A DNA stretch of 6,253 nucleotides from CAYYMD01 sp964480425 (GTDB lineage Bacteria > Planctomycetota > Phycisphaerae > SM23-33): NCBI GenBank assembly GCA_964480425.1, contig CAYZPY010000144.1, positions 1 through 6,253 of the forward strand, written 5' to 3'. The notes under the pieces were generated by a model. It was not told the DNA's origin. It saw only the letters and a list, made by a program, of their open reading frames with translations, and did not search any database. The first letter of the stretch is position 1. Every line of letters starts with the position of its first letter. A program made the translations under genes and the position numbers. Below, piece by piece: positions 1 through 5,899 of the stretch.

Positions 1-70
1 CCGTGTCCTTCAACCACCACAGCCCCGCAAAAATCCTTACAAAGCAAATAGCTCAAGACATGAGTTGGGA

Positions 71-99
71 TTGACTTTTTAATCTTAATATAAGATTAT
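71..99 (+). promoter_or_regulatory. Likely sigma70-type promoter of tRNA-Leu
   Basis: A TTGACT hexamer at 71-76 (5 of 6 to the TTGACA consensus) is followed after 17 bases by GATTAT at 94-99 (4 of 6 to TATAAT). The tRNA 5' end at 116 lies 16 bases beyond the -10 box, leaving room for a short 5' leader that RNase P would remove. The spacer holds a perfect inverted repeat, AATCTTA (81-87) and TAAGATT (91-97) around a 3-base loop, so the right half overlaps the -10 box. The stretch 1-70 shows nothing else that I can support. The -10 match is only moderate and the region is AT-rich, so the exact boxes are an inference. Confidence 0.5.
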
Positions 100-115
100 A
101 GATATTTCGGAGTTC

Positions 116-199
116 GCGGCCGTGGCGGAACTGGCAGACGCACAGGCTTCAGGTGCCTGTTCCCTTCGGGGAGTGAAGGTTCGAATCCTTTCGGCCGCA
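116..199 (+). tRNA. tRNA-Leu, anticodon CAG (reads CUG)
   Basis: An 84-base class II tRNA with every arm visible. The 7-bp acceptor stem pairs 116-122 (GCGGCCG) with 192-198 (CGGCCGC) perfectly, and A199 is the discriminator base. A leucine-type D arm with the GG pair at 133-134 is followed by the anticodon stem 143-147/155-159 with loop TTCAGGT. The anticodon CAG is at 150-152. The long variable arm typical of Leu is TCCC(161-164)/GGGA(169-172) closed by a TTCG tetraloop. The T stem 175-179/187-191 (one G-U pair) carries the TTCGAAT loop. The 3' CCA is not encoded, since GTT follows A199, so it must be added by nucleotidyltransferase. The gene is convergent with the rnf operon, whose last stop codon begins 11 bases away. 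I see no intrinsic terminator after it. Confidence 0.97.
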
Positions 200-210
200 G
201 TTATGTGGGG

Positions 211-1125
211 CTATCCTCTCCAGTCGGCTCGGTCGGCGGTGGTTTTAAAGTCCGCCTGCGCGACTGCGGGCGACTCTTCGTCGGCGACGGCGGCCTTGTC
301 TTCTTGTGTTGGCTTGCCGATGAAAACCAGCGCACCGGCGGGACACTTATCAACCGCCTTGCTGATGTCATCAAGTGCGTCGGGGTCGTATTTCTCGTAA
401 TCTATCGAAGGCAGTTTGTCGATCATGGAGATCATTTCGGACATTTTAGCGCACAGCCCGCACCCGGTGCACCCCACCTTGCATACTGCCTTGACCTCTT
501 TGGCGGCGTCCCGATTGCTGCACGTGATGGCGAGCATCCTGTCGGTCTTGAAAGGCACCATGGATATGATGTTCCGCGGACACACCCGCCGGCAGGCGCC
601 GCATCCGGTGCATTTTTCGTAATTCACGGTGGCCAGACCGTCTATTACGTGTATCGCGTCGAAATCGCACGCCCTCTGGCAGTCGCCGAAGCCCAGACAA
701 CCGTAAGTGCAGCCCTGCACGCCGGAAATGACGTTAGCGGACGAGCACGTCTTCTCGCCCCGGTACGGATTCATGCCGAGTTTGTCGCCCGTGTGTGCGC
801 GGCAGTGGACGATTGCGCGGTAAGGCCAGGTCTGGTCGATTTTGATGCCGAGTATGTTTGCGATTGCTGCGGCGCAACTGACGCCGCCAACGGCGCACCT
901 GTTGGGAGCGGCTTCACCGGCCACGATTGCCTCGGCGTATTCGTTGCAGTTGGGGTACCCGCACCCGCCGCAGTTCGCGCCGGGCAGCGCCTCGCCGATT
1001 TTTTCCACGCGCGGGTCAACCTCGACATGGAAGGCGCGGTTCGCCCATCCAAGAACGTACGCCATAAACACCGCAAGAAGCAGCATTGTAGCAGCGGCCA
1101 GTATTATGATTATCCACGTAAGCAT
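211..1125 (-). CDS. rnfB: Electron transport complex subunit RnfB (iron-sulfur protein)
   Basis: RnfB is the polyferredoxin subunit that takes electrons from reduced ferredoxin into the Rnf complex on the cytoplasmic face of the membrane. The 304-residue product opens with one membrane anchor (about residues 3-26). The Fes-type cluster motif ANCGGCGYPNC follows, with Cys52, 55, 60 and 77. A two-cluster ferredoxin region has GCTYGC plus GDCQRAC (Cys139, 143, 149, 153) and CTGCGACRRVCP (Cys172, 175, 178, 182). A further set is Cys215, 219, 222, 225 and 261. In all there are 21 cysteines, suggesting at least four [4Fe-4S] clusters. Cys153 is followed by Asp rather than the frequent Pro. The last 35 residues are a polar Ala/Asp-rich tail. 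It is the last gene of the operon, starting 9 bases after the rnfA TAG stop with no clear Shine-Dalgarno sequence, so translational coupling is likely. It ends with TAG next to the convergent tRNA-Leu. Confidence 0.97.
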   Translation of the reverse strand: MLTWIIIILAAATMLLLAVFMAYVLGWANRAFHVEVDPRVEKIGEALPGANCGGCGYPNCNEYAEAIVAGEAAPNRCAVGGVSCAAAIANILGIKIDQTWPYRAIVHCRAHTGDKLGMNPYRGEKTCSSANVISGVQGCTYGCLGFGDCQRACDFDAIHVIDGLATVNYEKCTGCGACRRVCPRNIISMVPFKTDRMLAITCSNRDAAKEVKAVCKVGCTGCGLCAKMSEMISMIDKLPSIDYEKYDPDALDDISKAVDKCPAGALVFIGKPTQEDKAAVADEESPAVAQADFKTTADRADWRG

Positions 1126-1134
1126 GGTTACTTA

Positions 1135-1824
1135 CTACTTTAGCAACTCGGCGAGGTTTCTTCCAACTCCGGTAAAGCCCATAAACGCCAGCGCCAGGAT
1201 GCCTGCGATAATCAACGTTATCCCGGCGCCCTTTAGTGGTCGGGGCACGTCGCAGTGTTCCAGTTCCTCGCGTATGCCGGCCATGATCACGATCGCTATC
1301 GTAAATCCGATCCCCGCGAACACCGCCAGTGTCATCGCCTCGCCCAGTCCCCACATTTCGGCCGCCTCGACGCCCGAAACGTGGGACATTATCTGAAGAC
1401 AGGCGAATAGAATCGCGCAGTTGGTGGTGATAAGCGGCAGGTAGACGCCGAAGGACTTGTACAGGTGCGGGAAAAACTTCCGCACGTACATCTCCACCAG
1501 TTGCACCGATGAGGCGATGACGAAGATGTAAACGATGTAGTTCAGTATGCTAAGGTCGACCACGGCAGTGGATTGGGGGCTTACCCGGTGCAGCACCCAC
1601 ATTGACACCGGCGCGCCGGGGCGGAGGATGAAGTACGTTAATGTCCACGACAGCAGCGAGGCGATGGATATGACGAACGTCACCGCGCATCCCATGCCGA
1701 ACGCCATTCCCACGCGCCGCGAGACGCCCAGAAACGGGCATATTCCCACGAAGTAATGCAGCACGAAGTTGTTTATCAACGCCGCGCCGACGGCTATCAG
1801 GATTAACTCGCTAAGATATTCCAT
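1135..1824 (-). CDS. rnfA: Electron transport complex subunit RnfA
   Basis: RnfA is an integral membrane subunit that, with its inverted-topology homologue RnfE, forms the core of the Rnf pump. In structures of Rnf and Nqr complexes the pair shares an intramembrane [2Fe-2S] cluster held by two cysteines from each. Both motifs are present here: NNFVLHYFVGICPFLGVS (Cys29) and LPLITTNCAILFAC (Cys136, with an extra Cys142). MAGIREELEHCDVP and LALAFMGFTGVG near the C-terminus are also family signatures. The protein is hydrophobic throughout, consistent with six membrane helices. At 229 residues it is longer than the roughly 190-residue enterobacterial form. The excess sits mainly in a loop around residues 68-92, plus smaller additions after Cys142 and at the C-terminus. 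The ATG lies 2 bases after the rnfE TAG stop. Only a weak GGA precedes it, so coupling to rnfE is probable. Confidence 0.97.
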   Translation of the reverse strand: MEYLSELILIAVGAALINNFVLHYFVGICPFLGVSRRVGMAFGMGCAVTFVISIASLLSWTLTYFILRPGAPVSMWVLHRVSPQSTAVVDLSILNYIVYIFVIASSVQLVEMYVRKFFPHLYKSFGVYLPLITTNCAILFACLQIMSHVSGVEAAEMWGLGEAMTLAVFAGIGFTIAIVIMAGIREELEHCDVPRPLKGAGITLIIAGILALAFMGFTGVGRNLAELLK

Positions 1825-1826
1825 GT

Positions 1827-2438
1827 CTATTCCGTTTGTGTTCTTCCAAACCAGTTAACCGCGCCGATCAGCAGCCCCAGTGTGATAAACGCGCCCGGCG
1901 GCAGGACCATAATCACCCAGTTTGGCCAGTTCGCCGGCATGATCGGCACTCCGAACCACGTTCCCGAGCCGAATATCTCCCGCACCGTGGCGATCGACGC
2001 CAGCGCCAGGGCGAATCCAAGCGACTGGCCGAGGGCATCGGAAACGGCAGTGAAGACCTTTTGCTTTTGCGCGCAGACCTCGCAGCGAGAGATTATGGCG
2101 CAGTTGACGATGATAAGCGGCACGTACGGACCGAGCGTTTTGGACATTTGGTACATGTACGCGGCCAGAAATTTGTCGGCTATGGTCACAAACGTGGCGA
2201 TGGTCAGCGTAAAAACCAGTATCCGCAGGTGCGGCTTGAGCAGGTGTCGAATCAGTGAGACGATAAGGTTCGCCCCGACCAGCACGAACAGCACGGTGGC
2301 GGACATCGTCATGGCGGCGGGCATGGTGCTTGTGACGGCCAGCGTGGGGCACATCCCGAGCAGTTGGCGATACACCGGGTTCTCCGGAAGCACGCCGCGT
2401 ATGAAACGCTCCAGCGGTGTAGGTCCGTCATTCGGCAT
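1827..2438 (-). CDS. rnfE: Electron transport complex subunit RnfE
   Basis: RnfE is the membrane partner of RnfA and belongs to the same RnfA/RnfE/NqrD/NqrE family. The 203-residue product has the expected length and six hydrophobic segments after a polar N-terminus of about 20 residues. The signature motifs are NPVYRQLLGMCPTLAVT (Cys30) and YVPLIIVNCAIISRCEVCAQ (Cys113, plus Cys119 and Cys122). Cys30 and Cys113 are the expected ligands of the [2Fe-2S] cluster shared with RnfA. TVREIFGSGTWFG near residue 151 is also typical, and the last helix is followed by a short polar tail. The ATG at 2438 lies inside the end of rnfG (11-base overlap). A GAGG 9 bases ahead, within rnfG codons, supports this start and indicates overlapping, coupled translation. 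Confidence 0.97.
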   Translation of the reverse strand: MPNDGPTPLERFIRGVLPENPVYRQLLGMCPTLAVTSTMPAAMTMSATVLFVLVGANLIVSLIRHLLKPHLRILVFTLTIATFVTIADKFLAAYMYQMSKTLGPYVPLIIVNCAIISRCEVCAQKQKVFTAVSDALGQSLGFALALASIATVREIFGSGTWFGVPIMPANWPNWVIMVLPPGAFITLGLLIGAVNWFGRTQTE

Positions 2439-3042
2439 TTGTCCGATCCTCGTCGCTGCGTTGGGTAAGATTGCCGCGGAAACGGGCCACGGTCTCGTTC
2501 ACGATTTTGCAGACGCTTTCGGATGATATAGTTGCGCCGGTAACGGCCTGAATTTCGTTCGGCGCAGTCGGTTTGACCTTGGTGACAGTCAGATTATCTC
2601 CGGCGGGGATGTTCTCGAACTGCTGCGGCCAGTCGGATACGTTCTGGTCAATCTTGCTGCCCAGGCCGGGCGTTTCCTTTTGTGCCAGGACATAAATGCC
2701 CTTAATAGTTCGAGCGTTTGCGTCCAGGCCTATCAGCAGATGTATCTCGTCGGCGAAGCCCTGTCCGGATCCGGGGACAACCCAACCCACGTGCCGGCCT
2801 CCGTTGGTAAGGGCTTTATAGACCTTTTTTCCGCCGATGCGAACTTCTTTGGATTCTTCGGCATCGGCGTCAGGTATGAGTTTAGGAATCGCGTTTAGCG
2901 TCTCCATGCGTCTGTTGTTCAGGATTTTGTCTTTGAGTCCGACGTACACGCCGGCAAGGGCGGCCCCGGAACAGGTCGCCAGAATCAGCACCAGCCACGC
3001 CTGACCAAGATAATTGCCCGAGTTTTTCTTTTCGTTATTCAT
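2428..3042 (-). CDS. rnfG: Electron transport complex subunit RnfG (covalent FMN protein)
   Basis: RnfG is a single-pass membrane protein whose extracytoplasmic FMN-binding domain relays electrons in the Rnf complex. The 204-residue product has a polar N-terminus, one membrane segment at about residues 15-37, and then a soluble domain. Within that domain QKETPGLGSK (121-130) is a family hallmark. AVTGATISSESV (166-177) contains the TGAT flavinylation site, with Thr171 as the predicted residue bound to FMN through phosphoester by ApbE. The residue six before that Thr is Gln165, where Asp is common. The gene starts 26 bases after the rnfD TAA stop. The upstream stretch AAAAGAATTAA offers only a poor ribosome site, but this ATG gives the normal short cytoplasmic lead before the helix. 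Its end overlaps rnfE by 11 bases and the stop is TGA. Confidence 0.97.
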   Translation of the reverse strand: MNNEKKNSGNYLGQAWLVLILATCSGAALAGVYVGLKDKILNNRRMETLNAIPKLIPDADAEESKEVRIGGKKVYKALTNGGRHVGWVVPGSGQGFADEIHLLIGLDANARTIKGIYVLAQKETPGLGSKIDQNVSDWPQQFENIPAGDNLTVTKVKPTAPNEIQAVTGATISSESVCKIVNETVARFRGNLTQRSDEDRTNAE

Positions 3043-3068
3043 TTTAATTCTTTTGTGTAATTCGCTGA

Positions 3069-4058
3069 TTATTTTGCCGCAGCCGGCCTGCCGCCGACGG
3101 GGCGGGGTATCGTCCAGCGGTTAATCAGCGGCGCCATCGAGTTCATCAGCAGCACCGAAAACATCACGCCCTCGGGATACCCGCTGAACAACCGTATAAT
3201 CATCACGAACACGCCCACGCCAAGGCCGAATATAAACTTCCCGCGCCTCGTCAGGGGGCTGCTGGCTGGGTCGGTAGCGATGAAAAACGCCCCGAACAGC
3301 AGCGCCCCGCCGAGGAGGTGATGCAGGAGCGTCAATTCCGCATCCGGGTTTAACGTGTTCGCCAGCGCCGCAATCGCAGCCGTGGCCAGAATCGTGCCGG
3401 CCGGTATCTCCCACGACGCCGTGCGCCTAAGGCACAGGTACACCCCACCGATTATGCACGCCAGGGCGCTGGTTTCGCCGAGCGAGCCGTTGACGTTGCC
3501 GATAAACAGCGGCCAAAGCGCCACCGACTGGCTGAGGTTCTTCGCGGCCGTCAGAGGCGTGGCCTGGGTGACTATTTGCGTGAATCCCTCCGGCGCCACG
3601 TACGCCGAGGCGCCAAGGGCCGCGGGGAAGCATATCATCACGAACGCCCTGCCAACCATGGCGGGGTTGAAAATATTCCGGCCTAGTCCCCCGAAGATAA
3701 ACTTGCCCAGCCCGATGGCAGTAAGAGCGCCGATAACCGCCACGTACCACGGCGTTGACCACGGCAGGGAAAGGGCCAGTATCATTCCGGTAACCGCCGC
3801 GGCGCAGTCGTCAATGGGCAGGCGGCGTTTTCGCATCCAAGTGAACAGCGCTTCGCCGGTCACGCACACGGCTACACATATCGCCATCTGCTTGAGGGCG
3901 TACCAGCCGAATACGTATATCGACATTCCCGCCAGCGGCGACATGGCGATGAGCACGTCCAGCATCATCTTCCGCGTGGTCAGACCACCGGAGTGAAGAT
4001 GCGAAGAAGGAGCAATTTCAAAATTTCGTGGCTTATTGTTTCCCTGTTCTTTTGCCAT
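3069..4058 (-). CDS. rnfD: Electron transport complex subunit RnfD (covalent FMN membrane protein)
   Basis: RnfD is the large polytopic subunit, homologous to NqrB, that carries covalently bound FMN and takes part in ion translocation. The 329-residue product has about ten hydrophobic segments. Recognisable blocks are IAPSSHLHSG at the N-terminus, FGGLGRNIFNPAMVGRAFV (122-140), GETSALACIIGG (194-205), FFIATDPASSPLTRRG (258-273) and GYPEGVMFSVLLMNSMAPLI (293-312). The flavinylation motif is VTQATPL (163-169) with Thr167 as the predicted FMN site. The more usual form is SGATPL, so Gln165 replaces Gly. The start is chosen because it gives the standard lead before the conserved N-terminal block. 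However, no Shine-Dalgarno-like sequence precedes it (the 17 bases upstream are AT-rich, ending GAATATTC). This is the edge of an inserted inverted-repeat cassette that separates it by 485 bases from rnfC. rnfG follows after 26 bases. Confidence 0.97.
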   Translation of the reverse strand: MAKEQGNNKPRNFEIAPSSHLHSGGLTTRKMMLDVLIAMSPLAGMSIYVFGWYALKQMAICVAVCVTGEALFTWMRKRRLPIDDCAAAVTGMILALSLPWSTPWYVAVIGALTAIGLGKFIFGGLGRNIFNPAMVGRAFVMICFPAALGASAYVAPEGFTQIVTQATPLTAAKNLSQSVALWPLFIGNVNGSLGETSALACIIGGVYLCLRRTASWEIPAGTILATAAIAALANTLNPDAELTLLHHLLGGALLFGAFFIATDPASSPLTRRGKFIFGLGVGVFVMIIRLFSGYPEGVMFSVLLMNSMAPLINRWTIPRPVGGRPAAAK

Positions 4059-4067
4059 GAATATTCA

Positions 4068-4109
4068 AAAATACTAAATTAGAATATCGAAACTCGAAAC
4101 AAACTCGAA
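4068..4109 (+). repeat. Left arm of the inverted repeat flanking the cassette
   Basis: Read on the plus strand, the inner 28 bases (4082-4109) begin GAATATCGAAA and contain repeated CGAAA units. They match the minus strand of 4531-4504 at 25 of 28 positions. The outer 14 bases (4068-4081) match at 11 of 14. The arm starts 9 bases upstream of the rnfD ATG, so it occupies the place where a ribosome binding site for rnfD would be expected nearby. In the minus-strand RNA, two of the three inner differences become G-U wobble pairs, leaving one true mismatch in 28. Confidence 0.85.
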
Positions 4110-4132
4110 ATACAAAAATTCAAACAATCCGG

Positions 4133-4504
4133 TTACTTGCTGTTGCGAAGAATTGCGCCGAAGATATTCATTAACTCGCCGGCCTCTTTTATCAGAATAT
4201 TTCTTTCGTTTTCCATTGCCTGATCCTCATTCATGTCCAGAAGGCCTAACCAGTAACGCGATTCCTTCGCTTCTTTCTTTCATATCTTGATTCTCATCCG
4301 AAAATCTTTCTTTCCCAGAGATTCATTGGCCTCAATGTAGTTTGCGCCCACAGAACCGCTGGAACGTACTAATTGTTTTAAATCCTATAAATTCGACGCA
4401 GTCCCGGGCAACAATTTTATGAAACGCCTGACTATTTGCGCAAATTGGAATGTTCTTTTTCTTTGTTCAAGGTCGTATTTGGTATTGTTTCGTGTTTGGG
4501 ACAT
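4133..4504 (-). pseudogene. Four-helix-bundle protein (S23 / 23S rRNA IVS family), two nonsense codons
   Basis: Reading from ATG at 4504 to TAA at 4133 gives 123 codons in one unbroken frame, but with TAG at codon 40 (4385-4387) and TGA at codon 75 (4280-4282). The translation matches the four-helix-bundle (TIGR02436, S23-like) family from end to end. Segments are KYDLEQRKRTFQFAQ (9-23), QLVRSSGSVGANYIEANES (44-62), KKDFRMRIKI (65-74), KKEAKESRYWLGLL (76-89) and a C-terminal ILIKEAGELMNIFGAILRNS. As I recall the family, the TAG stands where Glu is usual (...EDxKQL...) and the TGA where Cys is common (IKICRKEAKES). Both are therefore single-base nonsense changes with no frameshift, suggesting recent loss of coding. 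The ATG falls inside the right inverted repeat. The cellular role of the family is not established; members adopt a four-helix bundle and form oligomers. I am confident of the family, less of the exact start. Confidence 0.85.
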
Positions 4505-4545
4505 TCGAATTTGTTTCGGATTTCGATATTCGTATTTCGTATTTT
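4504..4545 (-). repeat. Right arm of the inverted repeat flanking the cassette
   Basis: Read on the minus strand from 4545 down to 4504, this arm carries AATACGAAATAC followed by GAATATCGAAATCCGAAAC and continues to the start codon of the four-helix-bundle remnant. It is the partner of 4068-4109 (36/42 identical). Its first two bases are the last two of the rnfC TAA stop (4544-4546). The CGAAA pentamer recurs several times, giving the arm an internal short-repeat texture. Similar AATTCGAA/CGAAATACGAA-rich intergenic sequence is, as I recall, abundant in Planctomycetota genomes, but I cannot confirm copy number here. Confidence 0.85.
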
Positions 4546-5899
4546 AGTCTTTTGGTAATTTCGCCTTTCCGTCTCTGATTAACTGCACCAACTGGATACC
4601 GGCAGGGCATATATACGAACAGCAGCCGCATTCCATGCACGCGGTTATGTAGTACTGCCGGGCGAGGTCCCAGTCCTCGGCCCTGGCGGCCATGGCGATT
4701 TTCGTCGGCACCAGGTTCAGCGGGCAGACGTCCACGCACCGACCGCATCTGATGCACTCGGTTTCGCCCACTCGGTGTATCCGGGCTTCGGACAGAGCGG
4801 TTATGCCGCCTGTTCCCTTGGTCAGTGGCGTCTTCGGGTCGCCGATGGCGAAGCCCGTCATTGGTCCGCCTGCGATTACGCGGGCGGCGTCGTCCCTGAG
4901 CCCGCCACAGTATTCGATAATCTCACCGATGCTGACGCCTATCGGCGCCAGTATGTTCTTTGGATTTTGGATTCCCTCCCCGGAGACGGCGACTACGCGG
5001 TGTGTAAGCGCCCTTTTGCGGATGACGGCGCCGGACACCGCCGCGGCAGTGCCCACGTTGACGACCACCACGCCCACGTCCAGAGGCAGCCCACCGGTGG
5101 GGATTTCCCTTCCGACCATGGCCGGTACCGCCTGACGCTCGCCGCCCTGGGGATACTTGGTCTTGAGCGGGATAACATCGATGCCCGTGCCCTCTGCGGT
5201 GCTGCGGATTGATTCGATTGCGTCGGGTTTGTTGTCTTCGACGGCCACGACGATGCGTTCGGCCTTGCATGCCCGAGCGGACAGCAGCGCGCCGGTGACT
5301 ATCGCCCGCGGCGCTTCGAGCATCAGCCGATGGTCGGCGGTGATGTATGGCTCGCACTCGCAGCCGTTGACTATCAGCGTGTCAATCGGTCTGGCCTCGT
5401 TCGGCGTGAGTTTCACGTGGGTGGGGAAGGCCGCCCCGCCGAGCCCGACAATGCCGGCGTCGTGGACCGCCTCGATAATCTGCTGCGGGTCGTACTGTTC
5501 AAGGTCTTGCGTGGGCCAGTCGCCGCCGAGTATTTCATCGAACACTTGTTCGCTGCCGGGCTGGTCGCCGTCGGCCTTTATCTCGACGGTCTGGACGTGC
5601 CTGCCGTTAGGCAAAGTGGCCATGGACGCCCGCTGCACGATGCCGTTAATTGGCGAGTGCACCGGCGCGGAAATAAAGGCGTCAATCTCGCCGACGAGTT
5701 GCCCCACGGCGACGTTATCCTTCGTCTTTACCGTCGCCCGGCACGGCGCGCCCGTGTGCTGAAGCAGCGGCACGGACACCGCCGCCGGCGCCGGAAGCAC
5801 CTCTATGGGCGCCCCGGCGGACAGTTCCTTCCTGTCGGGCGGATGCAAGCCGCGGGGGAACGTGCCTCTGCCCGAAATTACCAGACTGGATTCACTCAT
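4544..5899 (-). CDS. rnfC: Electron transport complex subunit RnfC (NADH/FMN-binding, dicluster ferredoxin)
   Basis: RnfC is the peripheral cytoplasmic subunit where NAD+ is reduced (or NADH oxidised). It is related to the 51-kDa subunit of complex I. The 451-residue product has the compact clostridial-type length, without the long Ala/Lys-rich C-terminal extension of enterobacterial RsxC. Domains in order are an N-terminal RnfC barrel-sandwich region (about 25-115) and the flavin/nucleotide-binding region with GLGGAAFPTHVK (152-163), VNGCECEPYITADH (177-190) and KTKYPQGGERQ (246-256). An SLBB-like segment VAVSGEGIQNP (303-313) follows. Two [4Fe-4S] motifs close the protein: Cys382-385-388-392 and Cys421-424-427-431, each with CP at the end. 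The ATG overlaps the TGA of the upstream small gene (ATGA). AGGAG at 5912-5916 lies 12 bases before it, a slightly long spacing. The TAA stop lies at the edge of an inverted-repeat cassette, so rnfC is separated from its usual neighbour rnfD. Confidence 0.97.
   Translation of the reverse strand: MSESSLVISGRGTFPRGLHPPDRKELSAGAPIEVLPAPAAVSVPLLQHTGAPCRATVKTKDNVAVGQLVGEIDAFISAPVHSPINGIVQRASMATLPNGRHVQTVEIKADGDQPGSEQVFDEILGGDWPTQDLEQYDPQQIIEAVHDAGIVGLGGAAFPTHVKLTPNEARPIDTLIVNGCECEPYITADHRLMLEAPRAIVTGALLSARACKAERIVVAVEDNKPDAIESIRSTAEGTGIDVIPLKTKYPQGGERQAVPAMVGREIPTGGLPLDVGVVVVNVGTAAAVSGAVIRKRALTHRVVAVSGEGIQNPKNILAPIGVSIGEIIEYCGGLRDDAARVIAGGPMTGFAIGDPKTPLTKGTGGITALSEARIHRVGETECIRCGRCVDVCPLNLVPTKIAMAARAEDWDLARQYYITACMECGCCSYICPAGIQLVQLIRDGKAKLPKD

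Larger units (their letters stand above)
4068..4545 (-). mobile_element. IVS-like cassette with terminal inverted repeats in the rnfC-rnfD gap
   Basis: This 478-base segment fills nearly the whole gap between rnfC and rnfD. Its ends are imperfect inverted repeats of 42 bases (4068-4109 against 4545-4504, 36/42 identical). Between them lies a decayed gene for a four-helix-bundle protein of the S23/TIGR02436 family. In that family the gene is well known inside 23S rRNA intervening sequences, which are also bounded by long inverted repeats, hence the comparison. The segment is much more AT-rich than the genes around it, which indicates separate origin or relaxed constraint. I see no target-site duplication and no transposase, so any mobility would be non-autonomous or ancient. 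The mobile nature is inferred; the repeats and the gene remnant are read directly. The outer end of the right repeat overlaps the rnfC TAA stop codon. Confidence 0.55.

Noticed and set aside
81..97. Hairpin as an intrinsic terminator for the rnf operon
   Set aside because: On the minus strand the hairpin is followed by AAAAA, not a T-run, and on the plus strand by mixed sequence. It is also AT-only in strength.
205..1143. Long open frame on the plus strand opposite rnfB
   Set aside because: It is the antisense shadow of a GC-rich Cys/Gly-rich gene, overlaps rnfB throughout and has no recognisable domain. The opposite strand has unmistakable RnfB motifs.
4059..4066. GAATATTC palindrome directly before the rnfD start as a target-site duplication or operator
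   Set aside because: No second copy is present at the other end of the cassette, and an 8-base AT-rich palindrome alone is not informative.
4059..4132. Internal promoter for rnfD in the AT-rich left arm
   Set aside because: TCTAAT-like -10 matches exist, but none has a -35 hexamer at 16-18 bases. In sequence this AT-rich such matches are expected by chance.
4280..4282. In-frame TGA where the family often has Cys, as possible selenocysteine or reassigned TGA
   Set aside because: A second in-frame stop (TAG, 4385-4387) lies upstream in the same frame. TGA serves as the normal stop for rnfG and for the small gene before rnfC. Nonsense mutation explains both stops.
4467..4757. Open frame on the minus strand running from rnfC into the repeat
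   Set aside because: Its N-terminal half is an out-of-frame reading of the rnfC ferredoxin motifs. Its tail (KYEIRISKSETNSN...) is the kind of translation produced by the AATTCGAA-type repeat, not a protein.
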